DNA of 64,000 nt from Paenirhizobium daejeonense (GCF_014280875.1 NZ_JACLAL010000003.1:1-64000), one strand, 5' to 3'. Positions 7,988-16,582 are shown, counted from the first letter of the stretch. Translations and numbers: made by a program. The notes: generated from the letters alone by a model not told the origin.

Positions 7988-9175
7988 ATGTCTAAGCCGC
8001 AGCTTACGCTTGCCACCCTTTGTTTTGCGCTTTTTTCAGCACCTACTTCGTGGGCGCTGGAGGTGAAGGTTGCCTTGCTTCGCGTCGATAAGCCCATGCC
8101 GCCGCCGATTTCGCGGCTCGATGTGCCGCCTGCGGATCTGGGGCTTGCCGGCGCCAACCTCGGCAACGAGGACAATCGCACCACCGGCGCCTTCACCGGC
8201 ACGGATTACAAGTTGACCACGAAGACGGTTGCGCCGGCGGATGCCCTTGCTGCACTGAATGCTCTCAAGGCCGAAGGTATCGGCCTCATTGCGGTGATTT
8301 CCGATGGCGAGATGCTGAAGCAGCTCGCGGATCACGCCGGCCCCGACACATTGATCCTGAATGCCGGAGCGCGCGACGATGCGCTGCGCGATGCCGAGTG
8401 CAGGGCGAATGTCCTGCATGTCTCGCCCAGCCGTTCGATGCTGACCGACAGCGTCGTGCAGTTCCTGATGTGGAAGAAATGGGCGCGGATTCTGCTGATC
8501 TACGGCTCTCATCCCGAGGACAAGCTGCTTGCCGACAGCTATCGAAAGTCGGCAGCGAAGTTCGGCGCAAAGATCGTCGAGGAGCGCGAGTTCGTCGATA
8601 CCGGCGGTGCGCGGCGAACCGATACCGGCCATGTGCAGGTCCAGCGACAGATCCCGGTCTTTACCCAGGATGCCAAGGAACACGACGTCACCGTCGCCGC
8701 CGACGAGACGGACGTTTTCGCGGCCTATCTGCCCTATCATTCCTGGGATCCGAGGCCTGTTGCCGGCTCGGCCGGGCTGATGCCGCTTTCCTGGCATCCG
8801 GCACACGAGTCATGGGGTGCTACCCAATTCCAGCGCCGTTTCGAAAAGCTCGCCGGCCGCAGCATGCGTGAGGAGGACTATCAGGCCTGGCTTGCCATGC
8901 GGGTTGTCGGGGAAGCAGTCACGCGCTCCGGCAAGGCGGATGCGAAGTCGATCCGCGATTATGCGCTTTCGAAGGATTTCGATCTTGCCGCCTTCAAGGG
9001 GCAAAAACTGACATTCCGCACATGGAACGGCCAGATGCGCCAGCCGATCCTGCTTGGCGACGGGCGCATCACCGTCTCCGTCTCGCCGCAGGACGGTTAC
9101 CTGCACCAATTCTCCCCGCTCGATACGCTGGGGATCGACGCGCCCGAAACCGCCTGCCACGCTTTTGGAGGATAA
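7988..9175 (+). CDS. PQQ-system ABC transporter substrate-binding protein, LutA-like
   Basis: A 395-residue periplasmic binding protein of the branched-chain amino-acid type (Peripla_BP_6 fold), with signal peptide to about residue 23 (TSWALEVKVALL). It matches the family described as the binding component of the PQQ-dependent alcohol dehydrogenase ABC system, to which Methylorubrum LutA is thought to belong; LutA takes part in lanthanide uptake. Features seen: the IGLIAVISDGEMLKQL strand, WKKWARILLIYG and the HSWDPRPVAGSAG pocket region. GGGAGG at 7971-7976 precedes ATG 7988 by 11 bases. First gene of a plus-strand run reaching 14919. Ligand unknown from sequence. Confidence 0.82.
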   Translation: MSKPQLTLATLCFALFSAPTSWALEVKVALLRVDKPMPPPISRLDVPPADLGLAGANLGNEDNRTTGAFTGTDYKLTTKTVAPADALAALNALKAEGIGLIAVISDGEMLKQLADHAGPDTLILNAGARDDALRDAECRANVLHVSPSRSMLTDSVVQFLMWKKWARILLIYGSHPEDKLLADSYRKSAAKFGAKIVEEREFVDTGGARRTDTGHVQVQRQIPVFTQDAKEHDVTVAADETDVFAAYLPYHSWDPRPVAGSAGLMPLSWHPAHESWGATQFQRRFEKLAGRSMREEDYQAWLAMRVVGEAVTRSGKADAKSIRDYALSKDFDLAAFKGQKLTFRTWNGQMRQPILLGDGRITVSVSPQDGYLHQFSPLDTLGIDAPETACHAFGG

Positions 9176-9177
9176 AC

Positions 9178-10155
9178 ATGCTGAAACCCGCCTTCGTGAT
9201 CCTGCCCCTTGTGCTCATGATGAGCGGGCCGGCGCTCGCCAACAAGGTGTTCGTCACCAATGAGCGTGGCAACAGCGTCACGGTGCTCGACAGCACGACC
9301 TGGGAAAAGATCGCCGAGTTTCCGGCGGGAAATCGCCCGCGTGGCATCACCATCAGCCCCGATGGCAAGGAACTCTATGTCTGCGCGTCGGATGACGATA
9401 CCGTCAGGGTGTTCGATCCGGAGACCTACAAGGAATTGCATACGCTGCCGTCCGGACCCGATCCGGAGCTCTTCGCGCTGCATCCGTCCGGCAATCCGCT
9501 CTATATCGCCAACGAGGACGACAATCTGGTGACCGTGGTGGACACCAAGACGCATCAGGTGCTCGCCGAAATCCCTGTGGGTGTCGAGCCGGAAGGGGTG
9601 GCTATCAGCCCCGATGCGAAGACGCTGATCAACACGTCCGAAACCACCAACATGGCGCATTTCATCGACACCTCGACCTACGAGATCGTGCACAACGTGC
9701 TGGTCGATCAGCGGCCGCGCTACGCTGAATTCACCGCCGACGGAAAGAAGCTCTATGTCAGCGCCGAGATCGGCGGCACCGTTGCCGTCATTAATCTCGG
9801 TGGCGAGGGTGAGCCGAAGGTCGACAAGAAGATCACCTTCGAGGTTGCGGGCGTCCTGCATGAATGGCTGCAGCCCGTCGGCATCAAGGCGACCCGCAAC
9901 GGCTCGCGCGTGTTCGTGGCGCTCGGTCCGGCGAACCGGGTTGCGGTTGTCGATGCGTCGACGGATGAAGTGCTCGATTATCTGCTGGTAGGGCAGCGGG
10001 TCTGGCAGATGGCCTTCACCCCCAAGGAGGATTTTCTCGTCGTCACCAACGGCAATTCCAACGACGTCAGCATCATCGACGTGAAGGCGGAGAAGGTCAT
10101 TCGTTCGGTGCCGGTCGGCGAACAGCCATGGGGCGTGGTGGTGGCGCCGGACTGA
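9178..10155 (+). CDS. PQQ-system beta-propeller protein, LutB-like
   Basis: A 325-residue secreted YVTN propeller protein that starts 2 bases after the preceding stop with a GGAGG site. A signal peptide covers about residues 1-22 (PALANKVFVTNERG). At least six blades are visible as repeated ISPDGKELYV, ADGKKLYVSA and PKEDFLVVTN strands with VTVLD-type ends. It fits the PQQ-dependent catabolism-associated propeller family and the second position of lut-type clusters. Probable periplasmic partner of the binding protein; biochemical role unknown. Confidence 0.85.
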   Translation: MLKPAFVILPLVLMMSGPALANKVFVTNERGNSVTVLDSTTWEKIAEFPAGNRPRGITISPDGKELYVCASDDDTVRVFDPETYKELHTLPSGPDPELFALHPSGNPLYIANEDDNLVTVVDTKTHQVLAEIPVGVEPEGVAISPDAKTLINTSETTNMAHFIDTSTYEIVHNVLVDQRPRYAEFTADGKKLYVSAEIGGTVAVINLGGEGEPKVDKKITFEVAGVLHEWLQPVGIKATRNGSRVFVALGPANRVAVVDASTDEVLDYLLVGQRVWQMAFTPKEDFLVVTNGNSNDVSIIDVKAEKVIRSVPVGEQPWGVVVAPD

Positions 10156-10191
10156 TTTTTGGCAGGCAATTTCATTGGGAGGATTTTGAAT

Positions 10192-10659
10192 ATGCATAAG
10201 GCACTAATCGCGGCACTCGCCGCATTACTGACAGTCCCGGCGACGGGAATGTTGATGAGTTCGACGGCCTTTGCCGCACCGCTTTGTGATAAGCTCGGCT
10301 TTGCCGGGCTGCTCGCCAAATGCAATCGCGGAGAGCCGATCGAGCTGACGCTCGCATCGGGCAAGCCGCTCGGCGCGGGCGAGGTGAAACTGCAATCGGG
10401 CGCCTATTACGAGCTGAAGATCACGGCGGACGGTTCGGCCGAACTGGCGATCTCGGGGCCGGAATTCTTTCGGGCGATCTGGATGAACGAGATCGTCATC
10501 AACGGCATCGAGGTGCGGCCGATGGCGATCGACAGCCTCGAATTCGACAAGGCCGGTCTCGCGACCCTTTCGTTCATCGCCATCAAGCCCGGCAGCTACG
10601 AGGTTCGGATCCCGAATACCGCGAGCGACAGCCAGAAGATCAAGATTGCCATTCAATAA
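10192..10659 (+). CDS. secreted protein of unknown function, possible LutC-like
   Basis: A 155-residue protein with a long signal peptide (about residues 1-29, ending AFAAP). The mature part has one CDKLG and one AKCNRGEP cysteine near the start and beta-rich sequence (ELKITADGSAELAIS, PGSYEVRIPN), suggesting a small cupredoxin- or Ig-like beta-sandwich. No metal-binding His/Met cluster of a true copper protein is obvious. GGGAGGA at 10178-10184 sets the ATG at 10192. It stands third in the lut-like order, so a periplasmic accessory role is inferred only from place. Confidence 0.72.
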   Translation: MHKALIAALAALLTVPATGMLMSSTAFAAPLCDKLGFAGLLAKCNRGEPIELTLASGKPLGAGEVKLQSGAYYELKITADGSAELAISGPEFFRAIWMNEIVINGIEVRPMAIDSLEFDKAGLATLSFIAIKPGSYEVRIPNTASDSQKIKIAIQ

Positions 10660-10682
10660 TTCTGTTCAGGAGGACCAGGGAC

Positions 10683-10940
10683 ATGACAAAACATTTGATG
10701 ACGATCGCCTTTCTCTCCGCCGTTTTCGCCATGCCGCTCAGCGCCGTTGCCGAGGAAGTGCCGGCCGACAAGCAGACGGCAATCCTCGACATGTTGAAGA
10801 CGATGCAATGCGAGGTCGATCCGGCCAATATCGAGGCGGATGACGGCGGGTTCGAACTGGATGACGTGTTCTGCGCCGATGGCCAGTACGACATGAAGCT
10901 GAACGCAGATCTGGTGGTTACCGACAAGCGCAAGGAATAG
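10683..10940 (+). CDS. small acidic secreted protein, PepSY-like, possible LutD/LanD-like
   Basis: An 85-residue product: signal peptide of about 23 residues (SAVAEEVPADK) and a mature domain of only about 60 residues. The mature domain is rich in Asp/Glu (IEADDGGFELDDVF) and has two Cys (MQCEVD, VFCADG) that could form a disulfide. The pattern AILDMLKTMQCE...GQYDMKLNADLVVTDKRKE resembles a single PepSY repeat. In Methylorubrum the small periplasmic lanthanide chaperone LanD is encoded in the lut cluster; equivalence here is inference from size, charge and place. AGGAGGA precedes the ATG. Confidence 0.75.
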   Translation: MTKHLMTIAFLSAVFAMPLSAVAEEVPADKQTAILDMLKTMQCEVDPANIEADDGGFELDDVFCADGQYDMKLNADLVVTDKRKE

Positions 10941-11033
10941 CGTTTGCGTGCGTTTCCTGCCGGGCCGGAGAATCGTGTAAGAACGCGACGGTGACCGGGT
11001 CGGCGGGAGACGGCGGTTCCGGGGAGGTCGGGA

Positions 11034-12020
11034 ATGATGAAAATAACTACGGGAATTCTGTCGGGAGTTCTGGCTGGCTGTCTGCTGGCGGTCGGTTTCA
11101 CGCAGGCGATTGCCGAGGAGCTGCCGAAGCTGCGCGCCGCCATGCTGGCGTCCGGCACGGTCAACTGGGAAATCACCACGATCAAGGCCAATGGCTTCGA
11201 CCGGAAGAACGGTTTCGAGATGGCCGTGCAGGATTATGCCGATAACGGCGCGACCCGCGTCGCCTTCGAAGGCGGCGAGGCCGATACTATGGTGGCCGAC
11301 TGGATCTGGGTCGCCTATCAGCGGGCGGCGGGCAAGGATTATGTGTTCATTCCCTGTTCGCGCGCGGTCGGCGGGCTGGTCGTCAAGGACGACAGCCCGG
11401 TCAAGGCCCTGCCGGATCTTGCGGGACTGAAGATCGGTATTGCCGGCGGGCCGCTTGACAAGAGCTGGCTGATCCTTCGTGCCTACGCGAAAAAGAAATA
11501 CGACATGGATCTGGCGGGAGGCACGGAACAGGTGTTCGCGGCGCCGCCGCTGATCTTCAAGTCCGCGCTTTCTGGTGAAACCGCTGCTGCCGTCAACTTC
11601 TGGCATTTCCTCGCCAAGATGAAGGCGAAGGGCATGCATGATCTGGTAACCGTTGCCGACGCCGCAACAGAACTCGGGCTCGATCCCGATACACCGCTTC
11701 TCGGCTATGTGTTGAAGGGCGACTATGTCGCCTCTCATCCCGAGATCGCGCAGGGGCTCTACAAGGCTTCGCTTGCCGCCAAGGAGCTGCTGCGCACGGA
11801 CGATGCCGCCTGGGAGGCGTTGCGTGGCCAGATGAATGCCGCCGATGACAAGGAATTCTCGGCGCTTCGTGATGGCTATCGCGCCGGCATTCCAAGCGGC
11901 AAGCCCATCGATGAGGCGGCGGCCGACAGGTTCCTGAAGATCATGGCCGAACTCGGCGGCGAGGAACTTGTCGGCAAGGCCACCTCCTTGCCGGAAGGAG
12001 TATTCCTCCGCCTTGAATGA
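11034..12020 (+). CDS. NitT/TauT-type ABC transporter substrate-binding protein
   Basis: A 328-residue periplasmic binding protein of the NMT1/SsuA fold with signal peptide to about residue 27 (QAIAEELPKLR). The LRAAMLASGTVNWEITTIKANGFD start and FEGGEADTMVADWIWVAYQRAAG segment are typical of this family, which serves nitrate, taurine, sulfonate or thiamine-precursor importers. The ligand is unknown. GGGGAGG upstream supports ATG 11034; an ATG one codon later is possible. It is followed without a gap by its permease and ATPase genes, forming a complete importer placed inside the lut-like cluster. Confidence 0.85.
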   Translation: MMKITTGILSGVLAGCLLAVGFTQAIAEELPKLRAAMLASGTVNWEITTIKANGFDRKNGFEMAVQDYADNGATRVAFEGGEADTMVADWIWVAYQRAAGKDYVFIPCSRAVGGLVVKDDSPVKALPDLAGLKIGIAGGPLDKSWLILRAYAKKKYDMDLAGGTEQVFAAPPLIFKSALSGETAAAVNFWHFLAKMKAKGMHDLVTVADAATELGLDPDTPLLGYVLKGDYVASHPEIAQGLYKASLAAKELLRTDDAAWEALRGQMNAADDKEFSALRDGYRAGIPSGKPIDEAAADRFLKIMAELGGEELVGKATSLPEGVFLRLE

Positions 12021-12774
12021 TGCCCTTCGAAATCCGGTGTTGGTCCGTTCCGTTTCGCTCGGCCTGATCCTGCTCGTCTGGATCGTTGCCGCAGGGCTGA
12101 CCGCCGACGCGACCGTGCTGCCGCAGCCGTGGATACTGCTCGGACCGTTCGTTCGTGCCGTCGGCTCGGGAGCGCTGCCCTATCACCTCGGGATGACGCT
12201 GTTTCGGGTCGTCTGCGCCTTCGTTCCGGCCATGCTGATCGGGGCGGCCATCGGCTTCCTGATGGGGCGCTTTCCGGCCATCGACCGCTGGCTCGATCCC
12301 TGGCTGGTGGTGTTTCTCAACCTGCCGGCGCTGGTGCTGATCGTGCTTTGCTATCTGTGGATCGGCCTTAACGAAACGGCGGCGATCCTGGCGGTGGTGC
12401 TCAACAAGATCCCGAACGTCGCTACGTTGGTGCGCGAGGGCGCGCGGGCGCTCGATCCCGATCTCGACGCCATGGCGAAGGTCTACCGCATGAAGGGTCT
12501 GGCCAGGTTGCGCCATGTCGTGCTGCCGCAGCTTGCGCCTTTTCTCGCAGGCGCTGCGCGTTCCGGCATCGCGGTGATCTGGAAGATCGTGCTGGTCGTC
12601 GAGTTCCTGGGCCGTTCCAGCGGCATCGGTTTCCAGATCCATTTCTATTTCCAGCTTTTCGACGTCACCATGGTGCTGGTCTATGCGTTGACGTTCATTG
12701 CCGTGATGCTCGTGGTCGAAGCCCTGCTGTTGCAGCCGGTGGAACGTCGGGCGCGGCGCTGGAGGACGGCATGA
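12013..12774 (+). CDS. ABC transporter permease (NitT/TauT type)
   Basis: A 253-residue inner-membrane protein with about six hydrophobic segments and the importer permease EAA-type loop (EGARALDPDLDAMAKVYRMKGLARLRHVVLPQLAPFLAGA). The most likely start is TTG 12013, overlapping the preceding stop by 8 bases and lying 12 bases after GAAGGAG; an in-frame ATG at 11968 would overlap more deeply and adds no membrane segment. It partners the binding protein before it and the ATPase after it, whose ATG overlaps its stop. Confidence 0.85.
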   Translation: MNDALRNPVLVRSVSLGLILLVWIVAAGLTADATVLPQPWILLGPFVRAVGSGALPYHLGMTLFRVVCAFVPAMLIGAAIGFLMGRFPAIDRWLDPWLVVFLNLPALVLIVLCYLWIGLNETAAILAVVLNKIPNVATLVREGARALDPDLDAMAKVYRMKGLARLRHVVLPQLAPFLAGAARSGIAVIWKIVLVVEFLGRSSGIGFQIHFYFQLFDVTMVLVYALTFIAVMLVVEALLLQPVERRARRWRTA

Positions 12775-13403
12775 TCACGGTCGATATCCGCCGCAAGGCC
12801 TTCGGAGACAATGTCATCCTGAAGGATATCCGCTTCGAAATGGCAACCGGGGAAACCGTCGCCATTCTGGGATCGTCGGGTATCGGCAAGTCGACGCTTC
12901 TCCGTCTGATCGCCGGCATCGATCCGGTCTTCGAAGGGGCGGTGGAGCGCCCGGCCAACATCGCCATGGTGTTTCAGGAGCCGGTGCTTCTGCCGTGGCG
13001 AAGCGTCCTGCAGAACCTGACGATCGTGCATCCGGGGCTTGGCGATGAAGCAGCGCTTTCGGCGCTTCATCGCATCGGTATTGCCGACAAGGCGGGGCTG
13101 TTTCCCGGGCAGCTGTCGCTTGGCCAGCAGCGGCGGCTCGCTCTGGCGCGGGCCTTTGCCGGAAGGCCGGAACTGCTGGTGATGGACGAACCCTATGTCT
13201 CGCTCGATCGCGAGACCGCGGAAGAGATGCTGGAACTCACCGAAGCGCTGGTTGCCGAGACGCGACCGGCCGTCATTCTGGTGACCCATTCGGAACAGGA
13301 GGCTGACCGCCTCGCCGGTCGCCGGCTGCGGCTGGCCGGTCACCCGACGACGATCACGGATCGCGGCGGTGATGCGGTTTCCAAGCGAGGGACGGTGCGA
13401 TGA
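12771..13403 (+). CDS. ABC transporter ATP-binding protein (NitT/TauT type)
   Basis: A 210-residue ATPase. Walker A GSSGIGKST (about residues 34-42), Q-loop VFQEPVLLPW, signature LSLGQQRR, Walker B LLVMDEPYVSLD and switch His in VTHSEQEA are all intact. The short length and PVLLPW Q-loop fit TauB/SsuB-like importers. ATG overlaps the permease stop, and its own stop overlaps the next ATG, so translation couples the importer to the following ABC-2 pair. Confidence 0.88.
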   Translation: MITVDIRRKAFGDNVILKDIRFEMATGETVAILGSSGIGKSTLLRLIAGIDPVFEGAVERPANIAMVFQEPVLLPWRSVLQNLTIVHPGLGDEAALSALHRIGIADKAGLFPGQLSLGQQRRLALARAFAGRPELLVMDEPYVSLDRETAEEMLELTEALVAETRPAVILVTHSEQEADRLAGRRLRLAGHPTTITDRGGDAVSKRGTVR

Positions 13404-14128
13404 AGGGGCTGGATATCCGCCATGTCAGCTATCGCTACGGCGAACGCAGGGCGCTGGATGATGTCAGCTTCGCCGTGACGCCCGGGCGCTTCTGCGCCTT
13501 GCTCGGCCCGAACGGCGCCGGCAAGTCCACGTTGTTTGCGCTGCTGACGCGGCTGATCGTGGCGGACGAGGGGACGATCGGTGTCGCCGGGTTCGACATC
13601 GCCCGCTCGCCGCGATCCGCGCTCGCTCGAATCGGCGTCGTTTTCCAGCAGCCGACGCTCGACCTCGACATGACGGTCCGGCGGAACATGCGCTATTTCG
13701 CCGGCCTGCATGGTCTCTCGGGGCGGGAGGCTGCGGATGCCATCGAGCGTTCCCTGGCACAGCTCGGCATGGCCGAGCGCGCTGACGAGCAGGTGAGGGC
13801 GCTCAATGGTGGCCATCGCCGGCGCATGGAGATCGCCCGCGCGCTGGTGCATCGTCCGGACATTCTCCTGCTCGATGAGCCGACGGTCGGCCTCGATGCC
13901 GCGTCACGGCAGGCGATCACGGATCATGTGCATCGGTTGGCGGAAGGCGGCCTTGCCGTGCTCTGGGCGACGCATCTGGTGGACGAGATCGACCTGTCGG
14001 ATCAGGTCGTGGTGCTGCATCGGGGAAAGGTGCTGAGCGACGGTTCAGCCTCCGATCTTGCGGGCGGGCAGGGGCTGGCGAAGGCTTTCCTTGCCATGAC
14101 CGCCGAGGGCAGCGAGGCAACCGCATGA
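13400..14128 (+). CDS. PQQ-system ABC-2 ATP-binding protein, LutE-like
   Basis: A 242-residue ATPase of the ABC-2 (drug/polysaccharide) class: Walker A GPNGAGKST, Q-loop VFQQPTLDLDMTVRRN, Walker B ILLLDEPTVGLD and switch ATHLVDE. The signature loop is degenerate, LNGGHRRR instead of LSGGQ, as often seen in this subfamily. It matches the ATP-binding subunit of the PQQ-dependent alcohol dehydrogenase ABC system, thought equivalent to LutE. ATG overlaps the previous stop, and its stop overlaps the permease ATG. Confidence 0.85.
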   Translation: MKGLDIRHVSYRYGERRALDDVSFAVTPGRFCALLGPNGAGKSTLFALLTRLIVADEGTIGVAGFDIARSPRSALARIGVVFQQPTLDLDMTVRRNMRYFAGLHGLSGREAADAIERSLAQLGMAERADEQVRALNGGHRRRMEIARALVHRPDILLLDEPTVGLDAASRQAITDHVHRLAEGGLAVLWATHLVDEIDLSDQVVVLHRGKVLSDGSASDLAGGQGLAKAFLAMTAEGSEATA

Positions 14129-14919
14129 AACCCTGGCTGACCGCGCTTCTTGCCATCGTCACCCGCGAAAACCTGCGTTTCATCCGCCAGCGCGGGCGGT
14201 TTCTTGCGGCGCTGGTGCGGCCTCTCGTCTGGCTGCTGGTCTTTGCTGCCGGTTTTCGCGCCGCTCTCGGCGTTTCAATCATCCCGCCATACCAGACCTA
14301 TATCACCTACGAGGTTTATATCGTGCCGGGGCTTTGCGGCATGATCCAGCTTTTCAATGGCATGCAGTCGTCACTGTCTCTGGTCTACGATCAGGAAATG
14401 GGGTCGATGCGGCTTCTCCTGACATCGCCGCTGCCGCGCTGGTGGCTGCTGTTTTCCAAGCTGCTCGCGGGCGTTATCGTCTCCATCCTGCAGGTCATGG
14501 TTTTTCTGGGTATCGCTGCGTTGACCGGCATCGAGCTGCCGCCCCTCGGTTATATCGCGGTGCTGCCGGCCCTGCTTCTGAGCGGCCTGATGCTCGGGGC
14601 TTTCGGCCTGCTGATCTCGTCGACCATCCGGCAGCTCGAGAATTTCGCCGGCGTCATGAACTTCGTGATCTTTCCGATGTTCTTCCTATCCTCGGCGCTC
14701 TATCCGCTCTGGAAAATGGCGGAAAGCTCTCCATTGCTGCGTGATATCTGCGCCTACAATCCCTTCACCCATGCCGTCGAGCTCATCCGCTTCGCCCTTT
14801 ACGGCGAACTCAATCTGGAAGCTCTCGCCTGGGTCGTCGGCTGTTTTGTAGTGTTCATGCTGGCGGCGCTCTGGGGCTACGATCCCGCCCGCGCCATGCT
14901 GCGTTCCCGCGGGCGCTGA
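14125..14919 (+). CDS. PQQ-system ABC-2 permease, LutF-like
   Basis: A 264-residue inner-membrane protein with about six hydrophobic stretches and the ABC-2 permease signature region ([20 protein letters not shown], later [16 protein letters not shown] and [16 protein letters not shown]). It belongs to the permease family paired with PQQ-linked alcohol oxidation ABC systems, thought equivalent to LutF. ATGA overlap with the ATPase gene. Last gene of the lut-like run; direction of transport cannot be told from sequence. Confidence 0.85.
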   Translation: MKPWLTALLAIVTRENLRFIRQRGRFLAALVRPLVWLLVFAAGFRAALGVSIIPPYQTYITYEVYIVPGLCGMIQLFNGMQSSLSLVYDQEMGSMRLLLTSPLPRWWLLFSKLLAGVIVSILQVMVFLGIAALTGIELPPLGYIAVLPALLLSGLMLGAFGLLISSTIRQLENFAGVMNFVIFPMFFLSSALYPLWKMAESSPLLRDICAYNPFTHAVELIRFALYGELNLEALAWVVGCFVVFMLAALWGYDPARAMLRSRGR

Positions 14920-15059
14920 GACCCCGTCGGCCCGCCTTGCGAGACCCTCGCGCGCGAAAAACCGACACTTTCCGCTATATTGTCGCGAGACCTTTTTGCC
15001 CCGATCCTGTCCTTGAAATGGTGACGCTGGAGGCGTCAAAACCCGAGGAGGAGGACCCC

Positions 15060-15629
15060 ATGATCAAGCTGCATCCGTCCATCGACAATGGCTGGCCGCC
15101 AGCAAAGGCCGGCTTTTCCGGCGGCACCTTGAAGTGCAAGTGTGCAAGCAATCCCGTGACCGTATCGATCGGCTCACAGACGGCGCACAACCACGCCTGC
15201 GGTTGCACCAAATGCTGGAAGCCGAAGGGTGCCATCTTTGCCCAGATCGCCGTCGTGTCGCGCGACAAGGTCAAGGTAACCTCGGGTGAGGAAAAGCTCT
15301 ACGTCGTCGATTCCGGTGCCACGATTCAGCGCCACGCCTGCAAGGATTGCGGCACCCACATGTATGGCCGCATCGAAAACACCAAGCATCCCTTCTACGG
15401 GCTCGACTTCGTCCATACGGAACTCAGCGACGAGACCGGCTGGTCGCCGCCGGAATTCGCGGCTTTTGTTTCTTCGGTCATCGAAAGCGGGGTCAGCCCG
15501 GACCTGATGCCCGAGATCCGGGCGCGTCTGAACGAACTGGGCCTACCGCCCTATGATGCGCTTTCACCGGCGCTGATGGATGCCATCGCCACACATATTG
15601 CCAAGCAGTCGGGTGCACTGGCCGCATAA
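15060..15629 (+). CDS. gfa: S-(hydroxymethyl)glutathione synthase (glutathione-dependent formaldehyde-activating enzyme)
   Basis: A 189-residue Gfa-family protein, full length. It speeds condensation of formaldehyde with glutathione in the cytoplasm, feeding the dehydrogenase at the left edge. The zinc-site cysteines are visible in CKC (residues 28-30), CGCTKC (about 49-54) and CKDCG (about 97-101). The ATG at 15060 has a GAGGAGGAGG site just upstream. A 140-base spacer separates it from the lut-like genes, so it may have its own promoter; TATATT at 14976-14981 is a possible -10 but no matching -35 is convincing. Confidence 0.93.
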   Translation: MIKLHPSIDNGWPPAKAGFSGGTLKCKCASNPVTVSIGSQTAHNHACGCTKCWKPKGAIFAQIAVVSRDKVKVTSGEEKLYVVDSGATIQRHACKDCGTHMYGRIENTKHPFYGLDFVHTELSDETGWSPPEFAAFVSSVIESGVSPDLMPEIRARLNELGLPPYDALSPALMDAIATHIAKQSGALAA

Positions 15630-15630
15630 A

Positions 15631-15667
15631 CCGGGATAGCGCAAGGCCGCCTGGCCTCGATCCCGAT
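15631..15667 (+). terminator. hairpin just after gfa
   Basis: CGGGAT (15632-15637) pairs with ATCCCG (15660-15665) and AGGCC (15644-15648) with GGCCT (15653-15657) around a GCCT loop. It starts right after the gfa stop. No T tract follows, so it is either a weak or Rho-assisted terminator or a 3'-end stabiliser. Confidence 0.45.
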
Positions 15668-15966
15668 ATGGTCATGTCCAGGGAAGATGGGGGAACGTTT
15701 CGGCGAGAGCCGCCCGCATCTTCCAGCATCCCGTGCCAGCGAGGCCAAGCCAGCCTCCTCCCGCAACCGCCCGCACCTTTGCATATTTTGCAGAGGACGG
15801 GCGGGGCTTGGGAGGCTTTGTCGTGAAATGTCGGTGGCGGCCCGTATCGGCTTTCATGCCGCAAATTACGTTCCCAGGTCGATATCCGGATACAATGAGT
15901 CAAAACGCCGTGCGTCCGGAAGGAAGCAGGGCGTTCTGGATTTCGGTATCCTGTTGTATGTCGATC
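15668..15966. other. gene-free stretch with a nested inverted repeat (15752-15817)
   Basis: No convincing gene lies between gfa and the convergent thioredoxin-like gene. Three nested arm pairs fit one imperfect stem-loop: AGCCTCC (15752-15758) with GGAGGCT (15811-15817), CCGCCCG (15767-15773) with CGGGCGG (15798-15804), and TGCA (15780-15783) with TGCA (15789-15792). It may be a decayed repeat, a bidirectional terminator or a structured RNA. Confidence 0.45.
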
Positions 15967-16560
15967 TCAGGAATGAACCGTCACCGAAGACCAGTCGTCT
16001 GCCGGGCTGCCGGCTTTCCACTTGATCGAGCAGCCAATGGAGGGCTGCTGCACGGCGGGTCCCTGTCCGGTCCGGGCAATCTGGATCATGGCTGCGAGGA
16101 GGTCGCGGCGCAGGTCGCCGGCCTCCTTTTCCTTGCGTGACGCATCGAGACGGCCGCGATATTGCAGTTCCAGTCCGCTGTTGAAGCCGAAGAAATCGGG
16201 TGTGCAGACGGCGCCGTAAGTGCGGGCCACCGCCTGATCCTCGTCATGCAGATAGGGGAAGGGAATCAGGTGCTCGTCGGCGAAACGCTTCATGTTTTCG
16301 AAGGAGTCGTCGGGATAGGCGCTGGCATCGTTGGAGTTGATCACCACGAAGCCGATACCGTGTTTTTCGAGTTCGAGCGCATCCTCGACGATCCTGTCGA
16401 TCACGGCCTTCACATAGGGGCAGTGATTGCAGATGAAGGCGACCACGAGCCCGCTCGGGCCGGCGAGATCATGGATCGAAAAGGCCCGTCCCTCGGTTCC
16501 GATGAGGCGGGCATCCGCGGCTTTCCAGCCGAAATCGCAAATCGGTGCTTTCGCTGCCAT
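15967..16560 (-). CDS. thioredoxin-like/AhpC-TSA family protein
   Basis: A 197-residue cytoplasmic protein of the thioredoxin-fold redoxin group. The active segment is VVAFICNHCPYVKAV, with CNHC in place of the CGPC of classical thioredoxin; this CNHCPYV form marks a common thioredoxin-family subgroup of unknown substrate. The TPDFFGF motif supplies the cis-Pro side of the fold (VCTPDFF). ATG 16560 has a GGGGGAAG site and lies 22 bases after the rpe stop, so it is the last gene of the cbb operon. A redox role for Calvin-cycle enzymes is possible but inferred. Confidence 0.85.
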   Translation of the reverse strand: MAAKAPICDFGWKAADARLIGTEGRAFSIHDLAGPSGLVVAFICNHCPYVKAVIDRIVEDALELEKHGIGFVVINSNDASAYPDDSFENMKRFADEHLIPFPYLHDEDQAVARTYGAVCTPDFFGFNSGLELQYRGRLDASRKEKEAGDLRRDLLAAMIQIARTGQGPAVQQPSIGCSIKWKAGSPADDWSSVTVHS

Positions 16561-16582
16561 TGTCTTCCCCCTTTTGCTGGTT

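Noticed and set aside
10683..10940. Lanmodulin-type EF-hand in the small acidic protein
   Set aside because: The acidic stretch does not match EF-hand positions 1, 3, 5, 6, 8 and 12, so it is not called an EF-hand protein.
14951..14990. A gfa promoter based on TATATT at 14976-14981
   Set aside because: No credible -35 lies at 16-18 bases, so only the -10-like hexamer is mentioned.
15687..16140. Two plus-strand frames in the spacer after gfa
   Set aside because: No ribosome sites or recognisable domains, and their 3' parts run antisense into the thioredoxin-like gene.
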